In this document: positions 9,650 through 19,537 of the stretch, one piece after another
How the letters are laid out: each line of letters starts with the position of its first letter
How positions within the stretch are numbered: position 1 is the first letter of the stretch
Origin: Glaciozyma antarctica PI12
Taxonomy: Eukaryota; Basidiomycota; Microbotryomycetes; Kriegeriales; Camptobasidiaceae
Reading direction: 5' to 3'
Assembly (NCBI GenBank): GCA_002917775.1
Contig: KZ627148.1
Coordinates: 1,852,183 to 1,916,182 of the forward strand
Length of the DNA stretch: 64,000 nt
Notes under the pieces: model-generated
Databases searched by the model: none
What the model was told of the DNA's origin: nothing
The model's input: the letters and a program-made list of their open reading frames with translations, nothing else
Program-made: the position numbers and the translations under genes

Positions 9650-12273
9650 ATGGAAGAGGAAGGCCACTCGACTCCGCGAGCCTCCAAAGCCAGCCTCATC
9701 ATCCCAGCGCTCCTCCCAACGGCCAACCCTCTCCGATTCGACAGCTTCGCTCAGCCCGGTCCCTCGTCCTCCCTTTTATCTCGCACGCCCTCCGTCAGCG
9801 CACCTCGAGGAACCTCTCAATCTGGCGTAGCAGGTGGGATCCGCAACCGGAGGCAGCAGTGCGTTCACTTCCCCGTCGCTGCGAGTGCAAGGAGCTCACG
9901 CGTTGGGGCTTTCTTCAGGTTGTTGCAGCGCGTGCGGGGGCATGAGAACGTTGGAGTGCAGCTGAATGGCCTAGGAGAAGGGGTTATTAATTCCAAGGAC
10001 CCGCGGATCAAGGAGGTGAGCTGCTGTGGGACTTGGGAAGCGACGACTGGAGCTGACTTCCTCCTCAGGACATCTTGCGGCTCATCGAGCAGTATCTTGG
10101 CGACGAGGGATTCTTAGCTACCAAGCTTGTATTGCACGACGAGTCGAACCTGAAGAGCAAGGAGCGGGACGAGCGGGCGACGGAGGGCAAGAAGCTGAAG
10201 CGGGCGATTCTGGGTGCGTCGTGTGAGCTTGCTGGGAGCTAGGAGGAAGCTGACGGATGCGTGGGACAGAGGGAGATTGGGCAGAGGTGGACCAGATTGT
10301 CAGCAAGCCGCTGGTGCGGACTCAGAAGGCGCTGCTCTACTCGTTGTACAAGCAACGTGAGTCTCCTCGCTCGCTGTCTCCAGGAGCTCCGCACTAACGC
10401 AATCTCTCGCAGAATTCCTCGAGCGTAAGCTGCATTCATGGGGGACGCGTCGCTGGATTGGAAGCTAACGACTTCTCGCTCGCAGATATCGAATACCGCG
10501 AACTTCAAAAGGTAGCCAGCTCGCTCGGATTGCGCTTCTCCTTCGTCCTGACCAGAGCAACGCTTCGCAGGCCTTCACTCTCCTGAACAAGCGATTAAAA
10601 CCGCTTGAGCACTTTCAGCCTACGCCGACAGAGTTCAAGGACCTCTGCTACCTGCTCTCGGCGAAGTCGGTGCACGACGCACCTTCGTTCAAGAACTGGG
10701 AGGGCGTGAGTGTCGCGCGGGAGAAGCTGGTCGAGGCCTTCGGCAACATGGTGGAGGGAGAGCGGGAAGAGAAAGAAGGTACGGCGGGGTTCGCACCTGG
10801 GAGTACGAAGGCTGACGTCTCTTCGCGCGTAGATAACGTCTTCGTCCCGCCTGGTCGACTCATCAAAATGCTCGAGCAAGCGGTTTCCTACCAGATTGAA
10901 CTCTCGCGCTATCGACCCAGGGAGCCTCCTCCCATCGACTCGTTCGTCTCTCTCGCAACGCTCCTCCGTCGCCGCTAACGATTTTTTGCAGGCTCTTGCA
11001 CGACTACTCCCCCTTTATCGTTCCCAACGCCATCGCATCTACTCTGGACGGCCACACCGCGAACGTCAAATGCGTCCGCTTCGTCGGTCCTGCAGGACTG
11101 CACCTCGTCTCGGGCTCCAGGTTCGTTCCCCGCCTCTCCCGCTGCCTCCCTCGCTAACCTCGCGATTCTCAGTGACAACACCGTCAAGATCTGGGACACG
11201 CTCAACTCTACCTGCACCGCCACGCTTCGAGGCCACACGAGCAGGATCTGGGATGTCGATGCGAATGCGAAGGGAGATCGAGTGGCGAGTGCGTCGGGGG
11301 ATCGGAGCGTCAAAGTCTGGAATTGGGGCGAAGAGGACGGGCGAAGAGGACGGGGAGGGGGTGCAGTACGACGCTGGAGGGGAACAAGGGAGATGTGTAT
11401 GCGGCGAGGTGGCATCCGATGGGCGTACGTTCGCTGCTCGCCGGCATGGAGTGGGACTGATGAAGTACGCAGAACCACATCGCCGCGGGAGGTTACGACA
11501 AGATTGTGCGACTCTTTGATGTCGAGTCTGGGTCGATCCTTAAAACGTTTACCGGTGCGTTCTTCGTCTGCGCTGCCGTCGGTTCGGACTGACCTTGCTC
11601 GCAGGTCACTCGCTGAGCATCTCATCGGTCCTCTTCAACCCTCTGGGCAACCTGATTGTCAGCGGGTACGCTGCGTTCCTCCTCAACTGCTCTCATCACT
11701 AATACTCTCTCGTACAGCTCGAAAGACGCTTCTGTGCGATTCTGGGACTCGGTCAGCGGGCTTTGCATTCGCACGCTCAACGCTCAACTCGGCGAGGTCA
11801 CTTCGGTCGACATGAAGGACGTCTACCTCCTCACCAGCTCTCGGGACAACGCCATTCGAATCTGGGACGTGCGAATGGTGCGTCTCGGTTCTCTCTTTCC
11901 CGCGTACTTCCTGCTCAACCTCGTGCGGTCCGCAGCTTCGCCCTCTGCATCGATATAAGGCGCACTCGAACACTTCGCAGAACTTTGTGCGCGCGTCGTT
12001 TGCGCATTCGTCCTTGCTGGTCTCGGGATCGGAGGACGGGCTGCTGTACATGTGGGATCGGGAGAGCAGCGAGGTGCTTCAGACGCTCGAGGGTCACGAA
12101 GGCGTCGTGCGTTCTCTCTTGTTCGCTCGAAGAACGATGGCTGATGGTGACTACAGGTGTACGGAGCGGCGTGGAACGATCAGCAGAGCTTGCTGGCGAG
12201 CTATGGCTCGGATTCCAAGATTAGGACTTGGGAGTTCGATGAGGGCAAGGCGTTTGATGGCGAGGAGTTGTAG
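9650..12273 (+). CDS. LisH-CTLH-WD40 repeat protein (Smu1/WDR26-like architecture)
   Basis: After a Ser/Pro-rich head (MEEEGHSTPRASKAS...), the protein has a LisH motif (DILRLIEQYLGDEGFLATKL), a CTLH region (GDWAEVDQIV, QFLEHIEYRELQKAFTLLNK, then PTEFKDLCYLLSAKSVHDAP) and a conserved VFVPPGRLIKMLEQAVSYQI block. About seven WD40 blades follow, including HLVSGSSDNTVKIWDTLNST, RVASASGDRSVKVWNW, HIAAGGYDKIVRLFDVESG, NLIVSGSKDASVRFWDSVSG and LLVSGSEDGLLYMWD. It ends KAFDGEEL. This layout is shared by splicing factor Smu1 and CTLH-ligase scaffolds. The CTLH and PPGRL blocks favour an Smu1-like relative, but I cannot name it. At about 11,328-11,368 the frame changes without a canonical intron, next to a 13-bp tandem repeat (see findings). 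Confidence 0.82.
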
Positions 12274-12475
12274 GGGTGGACGCGTGTTGTAAGCTCCCTT
12301 ATCTCTCGGCAACTCGTCCAGCTCGTCGGCGTTGAAACAGCAAAACAAACACGAATCTGGTATTATGTGCTGCGCTCCCTCCCCGAAACAACAAACATCT
12401 CCCCCGCCCTTCAACAGAGTCCCTCGTTTCGCGCTTCTCGTTTTCGTACGCAGGTTCTTCCCTCCCCACCAACGC

Positions 12476-13090
12476 CTACTCGGGCTTGGAGTTGCTCCTC
12501 GTCGCGCGCGTCGAAGGAGCAGGCTCCGTCTTCGCCTTCTTGGCCACCGGCGCCTTCTTCTCCTTCGCCGGCGCCTTCTCCTTGACGGGGGCCTTCTCCT
12601 TGACGACCTTCTCCTTGGGAGCTTCCTTGCCCTTGCTCACGGGCTTCTATGAATTCGAAAAACGATCGCCCTTGCTCGTCAGCCCCGTTTCAGATTGGCG
12701 ACGAGAGGTCAAACGCAAACGCATCGCGGCGCCGTTCTTGCTCACGGGCTTCCCCTTGCTGGCAGGCTTGGCCTTGGAGTCGGGCTTCTGTAGATTCGAG
12801 GACCGGAGGAGGCGAGGGGGAGAAGATAGAGTTCAGGAGGGAGTGCATACGACGAGTCCGTCAGCGTTGCCTGTGGATGGAGATGGAGAGCGTACCTTGC
12901 TAACGGGCGCCTTCTCCTCCTCCTTGGATGCCTCCTCCTCCACGGCGGGCTCGTCCTCGGCCTTGCGCTTGAGGTCGACGACGGGCTCCTCCGCGGCGGG
13001 GGCGACGGCGTCAGCCTCGACGACGGGCTCAGCAGCCTCGACGGCGGGGACCTCGATGGCGGCGGCGGTGGCGGCTTGGATGTCGGACAT
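12476..13090 (-). CDS. Lysine/alanine/glutamate-rich nuclear protein, HMGN- or H1-like
   Basis: The N-terminal half is acidic and Ala-rich (MSDIQAATAAAIEVPAVEAA, then EEEASKEEEKAPVSK) with a KRKAEDEP patch that resembles a nuclear signal. The C-terminal half is built of Lys-Pro-Ala and KEK repeats (KGKEAPKEKVVKEKAPVKEK) and ends TEPAPSTRATRSNSKPE before TAG at 12476-12478. Such charged disordered proteins are usually chromatin-bound, like HMGN or linker histone tails; this is inferred from composition only. Two introns are clear on the minus strand: one of about 110 nt after APVSK and one at 12647-12745 with a gctgac branch site. The second intron opens with gtgagcaag, the same nine bases that encode VSK in the exon just after its acceptor. 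Confidence 0.7.
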
Positions 13091-13268
13091 GGTGGATGCG
13101 GTTGATAAGTGGGAGTGGTAGGCAAGTGGTAGGAGGGAGAGACTGAACCAACCAGCCCCGCGAACAACAAGAGCCTGGCCCATTCCGGATATCGATCCGA
13201 AGTTCGAAGTCCGGGCCTCCGCCCCAGATCAGCCACTCTCTCCCTCCTCCTCTGTGCTGGCGCCGCAG

Positions 13269-14793
13269 ATGGCTTCGTTCCCTTCTATCGACTTGTGAGT
13301 ACAACCGCCAGGAACCGCCAGAGCTGAACGCGACATCTGCAGGTTCGCCTTCATCCTCCCTCTCTCCGTCCAGGCTCTCCTTCTCCACCCCATCTTCCCC
13401 TCGACACTCTCACGGACGCTGCGCTTCTTTCTCACTGGTCCCACCGCCTACCTCTCCCTCGGCGCCCCCTTCCGACATGGAGTCGAGCCGAGGGAGCTAT
13501 CCATCGGGCTCAACTTCGTCCTAGGCGTCATGGCTGCGTACGGAGTGTGGAAGAGCTTGGAGTGGGGGCTGGCGGAGGACCTTACGCCGTATACGTGGAT
13601 TGGGTTCGAAGAGGAGCTTGTTCATGGGAAGGACGGGGTTGCGAAGGGGGAAGTGCACGGCAAGCATTACTGGCACCGGATCAGGGACGTGAAGCACCTC
13701 CAGGCGCTGCGAAGCCAAGCAGCAGCTAACGACAGCCCCATCGACATCCTCTCCTGGACCTTCCACCTCCTTACTGCGATGCGAGGGGTTGGATGGGCTT
13801 TCGGACCCTCCCCTCGTTCGCGCTCCCCTCCTCTCCCTCGCGCACCACTCTCCTTCCTCCTTCGCCTCCTTTTCGAGCTACTTTGGTCGCATATCGTCCT
13901 CCTTATTGCCTGCATCACCCTCACCTCCTCCTCCGCCACTCGCGTTGCCCTCGTCTCCTCTTACCTCCCCTCCCTCTCCCCTTCCTCGACCTCCCTCCTC
14001 TCCGAAACCCTCGCCGGCTTATCCCTCGGCATATCAGCCTACGCAGGCCTTACAGCAGGCTACTGGGCAGCCGTCCTTCCTGCTTTCCTTCTCACAACAC
14101 TCGCCCGCCTACTCCCCTCCGAGATTCGACCCCCTCCTTTCGACCCGCGGCAATATCCTCCCCTGTTCATGGCGCCATGGATGCCGACCAGCGTCAGCCA
14201 TTTTTGGAGAAGCAGCTGGCACGCCTTCTTCACTCGACCCTTCAGGTTCCTTGCCTTCGACCCGGTCGACAAGGTCTTGCGAGCGGTGGGAGGCAAGGAG
14301 CTGGGAAGAGCAGGAGGTACGCTCGCTGTATTTGCGCTGAGTGCTTGGCTGCACGAGCAAGGTGAGCTGAATTCTTCCCCGTCTCGGTGCGCCTCTCGCT
14401 GATCCCCGTCTTCGCAGCGCTCTGGTCGGCGACGAGCCATCTACCTCCCTTTGACCCGCCACTCTCGTTCATCACTCGCTGGGGCGCATCAATCTACTTT
14501 GTCATGCAAGGCGTCGCGATCGTTTTCGAGGGAGCCTTCACGAAGCTCACTGGGCGAAGGGTGGGAGGTCCGTTGGGCTGCCTCTGGGCGCTACCGTGGA
14601 CGGGCGGGCTAGGAGCTCTCGTCTACCAGTCCTGGTTCGTTCTTTTCTGCTCCGAGGGAGGACGCCGCTGAATCTAAGTCGCAGGACGGCGTTGGGATTA
14701 ACGAGCCGATTACCCGAGGTGGGAGTTTGGACATGGCAGCGGTTCGTGTTCCCGTTGACATGCTTCATGCCCGCGGGGGTTTGGACGCAGTGA
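13269..14793 (+). CDS. Wax-synthase-like MBOAT membrane acyltransferase
   Basis: Exon 1 gives MASFPSIDL and splices to FAFILPLSVQALLLHP. The protein of about 430 residues has 8 or so membrane helices. The conserved core is WMPTSVSHFWRSSWHAFF, RPFRFLAFDP and ALSAWLHEQ; the HFWRSSWH and the later His in SAWLHE match the wax synthase-like MBOAT domain (PF13813 type). It continues WGASIYFVMQGVAIVFEGAF and ends TWQRFVFPLTCFMPAGVWTQ with TGA at 14791. Known members esterify fatty alcohols, sterols or terpenoid alcohols in the ER. In basidiomycetes the substrates are mostly undefined, so only the enzyme class is claimed. Introns are recognised at about 13295-13342, 14361-14417 and 14633-14685. Confidence 0.82.
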
Positions 14794-15162
14794 TACCCTC
14801 GATTAGACGAGACACTTCCCTCATCCTGTTTACCATCTGCACACACGCATCCAGGAGCTTGAACTTTTAGAACTTTAACTTATCCCGAATCTGAACCACC
14901 TCTACAAGACTTGAGAGCAGATACAGAGGGGTACGACCTTCCTGAGCGCTGCGTTCCGCTATGCTGGAGAGAATCTCGAGCGACAATCGTGTAAAGGACG
15001 CGAAATGAGGAGAGCGAAGCAGGTGCGCGAACCGAATCGAGCAGCAAGCTCCCTGAAGGAGCAGACACAGGCTTCGACGCAGATCGACCGCTGGAAGTAC
15101 ATAGTACTGAGTACATCCATTCACAGTCTCCTTTCAAGCTTCGCAAGGATCGCAAACTGCGT
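14794..15162. other. Convergent 3' flanks of the MBOAT and SUB1 genes
   Basis: The stops of the two flanking genes face each other across 369 bp. The sequence is less GC-rich than the genes (for example aacttttagaactttaact near 14860). It has no long frame with a domain, so it most likely holds the two 3' untranslated regions and terminators. Confidence 0.35.
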
Positions 15163-15751
15163 TCACTTGAGCGCCGCGATCGCCGCATCAATCTGCACGA
15201 AGCTCGTCAGCTGCTCGCACGCAGGGGACCAGCACCAAATCTACTCACAGCTCCAAACGAGTCCTTCAGAGCAGCCCACTGCTCCAGATTCAGTGACAAT
15301 CCCTTCTTGCCCGGAAGGCCAGCGACACCATCCTTCTCGTACGTCTGCAACACCGATCAGCTCCACGCTCGCTGTCTGAACGGCACTACGCACCTCTCGC
15401 ACGTCGACCAGTACCGCGTTCTTGTACTTCCTTACCGTAACCCGCTTGTTCTTCGACAGCTCGACATACGTATCTCCCTCCGCATTCTTGAGCGTCCCAC
15501 CCTGCTCCTCCTCCCCATCCTCCTCCTCCTCCTTCTTAGCCTTCTTCGCTTTCTACCCCCGAGCGCGCCGTCAGCCTCTCTCCTCCCCGCGTAGCAGAGG
15601 CACGCACCTTGGCCGGAGGCTTCTTGCCCTTCTTCTTCCCTCCCTCCTCGAAATCGGAATCCGCGTCCTCGGAGCTGGCGTCCGAATCGTCGATGAACTT
15701 CTGGCTTAGGGGAGCGCCCAGGCTGCTGCCGTTGCCGCGTTTCGGGGCCAT
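15163..15751 (-). CDS. SUB1: Transcriptional coactivator p15/PC4 (Sub1)
   Basis: The protein of about 145 residues starts MAPKRGNGSSLGAPLSQKFI with a Ser/Asp/Glu-rich head and a Lys-rich linker (KKKGKKPPAK...AKKAKKEEEE). The PC4 core reads DTYVELSKNKRVTVRKYKNA, VLVDVRETYEKDG, LPGKKGLSLNLEQWAALKD and ends IDAAIAALK, TGA at 15163-15165. The beta-ridge residues of the single-strand DNA-binding fold (VTVRKYK, VDVRE, GKKGLSL) are all present. Sub1 acts in RNA polymerase II initiation, elongation and DNA repair. Exons join cleanly at DVRE/TYEKDG and SFGA/IDAA, with gtgcgt/gtgagt donors. The length is typical. It is transcribed in the same direction as the membrane gene upstream. Confidence 0.93.
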
Positions 15752-16063
15752 GATTGGGAGGGGAAGGCTGACGGAGCTGGAGGGAGGGGATGGACGGGGC
15801 GGAGGGAGGCGCAAGGGAGGTGATTTGGCGCCGGGTGGTGCGGCGTGGAGGGCTTGGTGTAGCTGGTGAGAACTATGGTGAAGGAGAAGAGAGCTGACTG
15901 AGAGGACGAGCGACTCGAAGGAGAGAAGGTCAACCTCTCGCGCGCCGATTTCCTTCTTCTCTAGAGACTGCTGATGAGGCGGATGGTCCAGGGGATACGA
16001 TACAGTAAGATATGATACTACAACAAACTCCTCCTTTTGAACAAGCTGCGAAACCGCCACCCC
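15752..16063 (-). promoter_or_regulatory. SUB1 upstream region
   Basis: This 312-bp gap lies between the stop of the seven-helix membrane gene (16064) and the SUB1 start (15751). On the minus strand the 15760-15850 part is rich in CCTCC/CCCTCC pyrimidine runs just before the ATG, a pattern seen before several starts here. No further gene is evident. Confidence 0.35.
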
Positions 16064-17672
16064 TCAAAACGCACTCGCTCGTCGTCGCACGACCGTGCCA
16101 GTTCCCGCCGACGCCGCCCCAGTAATGCTCCACGCAGGATCAAAGCCGCTCTCCCTGCTCCTGTACTGAGACTGAAAAGCCCATCAGCGACCTCTTCCTC
16201 CCAAACGAGCGAAAACCGACGTACCTTCGGCGAAGTGGGCCCGAACTTCGCAGGCTCGAGCTTGTCGAAGACCTCGAGATTCAACAGCAAGTCCGCCTCC
16301 TGAGCACCGATAACACCCGCCTGTACTTGCGCGTTCCTCGGATGCACCTCGCGCTCCAACGAGATCCTCGTCGTGCTCGACGTCCTTGCGGCCATGAGGT
16401 GCGGCACAAAGTCTCCTCGCCACGTCGCTGGGTCTTCCCAGGCGCTATGAAGAGCGAAACGGGGAGGAGCACCTTCGCTAGTGATGGTGGGACGTTGGTT
16501 GAGCGTGTGGACGACGCAGAGGCAGGAAGCGGGGGGATAGAGGTGGAAGAAGAGGTAGGCGATCTGCGAGATGGGGTGAGCTGTTGCGCGTTGCGAGAAG
16601 AAAGAATGAATGCGCACGTAGGCGTTGGTGCCGGTCAGAGAGCTGCATATCGCGGCGGCTAGGCTGATGATGCATGTCAACCCCGACGTGCGAAGGGCAA
16701 AGCTGGTGAGGGAACTGAGGGTATCGTTCGACCTGTGATAAGAGAAGCATCGTTAGCAGTCGTACGGCAAGCACAAAGCTGAAAATGCACGGTCTCAGGC
16801 CGTTTTGGGAACGATAATGAAGCCTTTGTGCGAGGATCGAGGTTGCGAAGAGGGAGACGACAAAGTTTGCCTGCAGCTTGCGGTCAGCGAGAGCGTACTG
16901 CGCTGAATACCTGCGCAACACACCCAGAACGCAATCCAATCTATTCCAGGGCTCTGCGCGGTGAGCCGTTAGCGAGTGATTCACGAGTGGGAGGGAACAG
17001 CGTGACGCACTCGACCCAGCACCCGTCGTCTTCGGAAGGTCTGCAGAACAGCCACAGCAAGCACAGCACCGCAGTACGTGAACCATAGTATTGCTCCAAG
17101 CACCTTGACCCAGCGACTGGTGGTGACCTTAGCGAGCAGCGAGGCATCAGCCGAGAACACGCAAGGTTAGAGGGCCGGTTCCGTACCTGCCACGCCCGAA
17201 ACATGAAGAAGCCTTGTGTGCCAAACACAACAGCGGCCAGTAGCGCACGACCCGAGGTCGAGAGGGCAGCATTCACCGGGACCTGTCCCAGATCCCCCAG
17301 CCTGATCGAGAGCAAGACAGTGAGGTTCTGCCAGATAACATCAGCTGGGCTCGTGGTTCGCTTGTCGCAGGGCTTACCGATGCAATGTGACCGAGGAGTG
17401 CTGTGCAGAGGACGGTAATAATGGCCACGAGAACCTTGAACGCGCGGTAGTCTGTTGCCCTCCAGCAGGCTCGATAGTACGTCGCGACTTCAGCCAACAA
17501 CAAGCCCTGAGCGAGCAGGGGTAAGTCGAACGCACTGCCGCTGGAGCGTAAAGGACGTGGCTGGACGTACGTAGGTGACGCTTGTAACTGCGAGCGAGGC
17601 GATCAAGAGCTTGAACAGGTTGAGGGGAAGCTCCCCCACAATCAGCAGTTCCACGATCGTCGTCGGCGCCAT
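16064..17672 (-). CDS. Seven-helix integral membrane protein, DUF6534-like
   Basis: The start at 17672 gives MAPTTIVELLIVGELPLNLF, after which seven hydrophobic stretches can be spliced together: GLLLAEVATYYRACWRATDY and FKVLVAIITVLCTALLGHI, LLAAVVFGTQGFFMFRAW, VLGAILWFTYCGAVLAVAVL, an NFVVSLFATSILAQ helix, LTCIISLAAAICSSLTGTN and ISQIAYLFFHLYPPASCLCV. The last helix is followed by a hydrophilic tail, with RARTSSTT-like sequence and an end at RRRASAF, TGA 16064-16066. This fits the basidiomycete seven-helix DUF6534 family: exterior N-terminus, WYR-like charged loop after helix 2 and a cytosolic tail. No function is established for it. An ATG at 17823 is possible but would need an unfavourable splice. 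The number of introns is at least seven. Confidence 0.68.
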
Positions 17673-18398
17673 TCCGATGGCCTGGAGGGGACGACGGCGC
17701 GAGAGAGAGAGAGCGAGCGTTCAGCAGACGAGTGTACTGTAGGAGGGGAAGGGGGAGACGCTGCAACGAGAGTTTGGTCGGCTGCTCAGGCCAGAACTGG
17801 TACAAGGATCGGACCCAGGCCATTTTGGGCTGGTTCGTCCGGGTTCGTCCTCACCTCGGTGTTGGTTTTGACGTGCAATTCAAGAGGATTCAAGCTCTTC
17901 GTAGCCTGTGCGCACTCTGTGAAATAGCGAAGCAAGTGACGAGGAAAGCGGCGAGGGAGGCGTATTGAGAGCTCTAGTCTCGCCCACGACAGCAGGGCAG
18001 TACTCTCAGGCATCCTATAGGCTTCACGCTTTGGGATTTGAAGTTGTTTGGAGTTGTTTGGAGCGCTTGGAGCGCGCAGCGAGAAAGGAAAGAGGTCCGC
18101 GGAGGAGAGAGCAGCCTTAACTTGCTATGTTCCCGCCGCGCATCTCGCGCCAGCTTTTCCTACACACTTTCAGATGACTGCACGTTCTCGAGGAAGAAAG
18201 AGCGGACGAGGTTCGCTCCTCAAGGCCTCAAGCTTGGACAGTTCGCGTTTGAGGCCGAATGCGTGCTCTCTTCTTCCGTTCAAAATCGTGCTGAATTCTC
18301 CCTTTGGTTTCGAATCCCGCGCAGTTCGTCGTCGTCGTCGCTGTAACAACGTCAGTAATCTCGAATAAATGTAAGGACCCTCTTCCGAAAAGAAATCG
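17673..18398. promoter_or_regulatory. Intergenic region with no clear gene
   Basis: The left half should contain the upstream region of the membrane gene, with the ct-rich tract at 17690-17760 on the minus strand. At 18040-18070 there is a short direct repeat of ttgtttggag. Frames of 75-105 codons occur on both strands but lack domains and introns. A tcgaatcccgc word at 18308 recalls a tRNA B-box but no cloverleaf fits. Confidence 0.35.
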
Positions 18399-19222
18399 AT
18401 GACGGTGTTCTTGCCCCCCTCTCTTCCCTCCTGCCCTCTTTCCTACGTTCGAGCTCTTCAGCCAACACCTTTACTCAGTCTTCGCCCTCTACTTTCCAAC
18501 ACTACCGCCAACGGATCGACCACCCTCACGGAAACGTTCCTCAACTCCTCCTCCTGGCACCTCCTCAACCAAGCGACCCATCTCACACCGAGTGCACTCG
18601 CCAGCGATGAAGGTCGTCTGGTCTTCCCCCGTGTGCTACGTGTTCTACGTAAGCACCTTCACAACTCCCCGCGTCGAGTTCTGCTAACCCCGTCCAGGTC
18701 TGCCCCAACGCAAGTCCCCTCTACGCGCTCTCCAACGACCTAGCTGACGAACCCCACAGTGCGGAGTACGAAGTGACCAGTACGACGCCTCGTTTGCGCA
18801 CTGTACGTCTCTTCCCTCTCATGGCCGCGCGCGTACTCATGAGCTTGTCGAAGACCAAAGCTGTAACGTCGTCAAGCCTCCACGAGCTCTTACCGCGCCG
18901 CCGACTTCTGTGATATTGGAGGGGGGGGCCAAGGGGGGTGAAGGAGGGGGAAGCACGTCTGGGAACGGAGGGTCGGGCGGGAAGACGCAGTAGGAGGGAG
19001 GGAAAGGTGCGTTATGCGAGCGTCGGAAGGATTGGGAGGAGGAAGCTGACTGTGCTTCGTTGCAGGAGGGAAGGAATGGCTCTGTAGGAGGGACGCAGGA
19101 CGTCGTGGAGCTGTGGGTGGTGGCGCCGCGCTTGCGATGGAATAGCGGCGCGGCTAAACCGAAGGAGGGACACAAGGAGGGAGCCAGGGCTTCGAAGCTG
19201 GGGGAGAGAATGCGCAGAGCTT
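18399..19222 (+). CDS. Probable multi-intron gene, product unresolved
   Basis: At least two sequences have the exact intron style of this genome on the plus strand: gtaagcacc...gctaaccccgtccag at about 18651-18698 and gtgcgttatg...gctgactgtgcttcgttgcag at about 19003-19061. A third acceptor with gctgac is at about 18740-18760. Candidate coding pieces include TETFLNSSSWHLLNQATHLT, MKVVWSSPVCYVFY joined to VCPNASPLYALSND, LVEDQSCNVVKPPRALTAP and EGRNGSVGGTQDVVELWVVA, the last ending ERMRRA with TAG near 19222. Reading phases across them do not settle on one model for me, so start, end and product are uncertain. I recognise no family. A secreted or ER protein with paired Cys is one possibility. 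Confidence 0.4.
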
Positions 19223-19537
19223 AGATGCGCAAGCGTAGGTTGGGTAGGAGGAGTTGGAGGGGATTGATGGTCAGGGCTTTGGGGGGTTTACGTTCAGATG
19301 TTATTCGGTCTTACCTGCATTCGCAGTGCGCTCTGCGCGTCGTAGTCTTTTAGTCTCTTCCTCTCCCCTCATACACGTCTACACACTCCCCTCCCTCCCC
19401 AATCAGAACAAAACTTAAACACGAAGCCAAACGCGCGAGAGGGAGTGAATCTCGCAAGGTCCTGTTCTCGCCTTCGCACGCGAAATGACACTCGCTTTTC
19501 GGAAGAAGCAAAGCAAATGCATAGCATACCACGTCGC

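Noticed and set aside
12486-13121. 211-codon plus-strand open frame rich in Ser and Thr
   Set aside because: It is the complement of the lysine-rich nuclear protein, whose introns and composition are far more convincing.
13789-14365. Two overlapping plus-strand frames of 183-190 codons
   Set aside because: They are other frames of the MBOAT gene, giving Pro/Ser/Arg-rich sequence with no support.
18300-18330. tRNA B-box-like word tcgaatcccgc
   Set aside because: No matching A-box, acceptor stem or cloverleaf pairing can be drawn around it.
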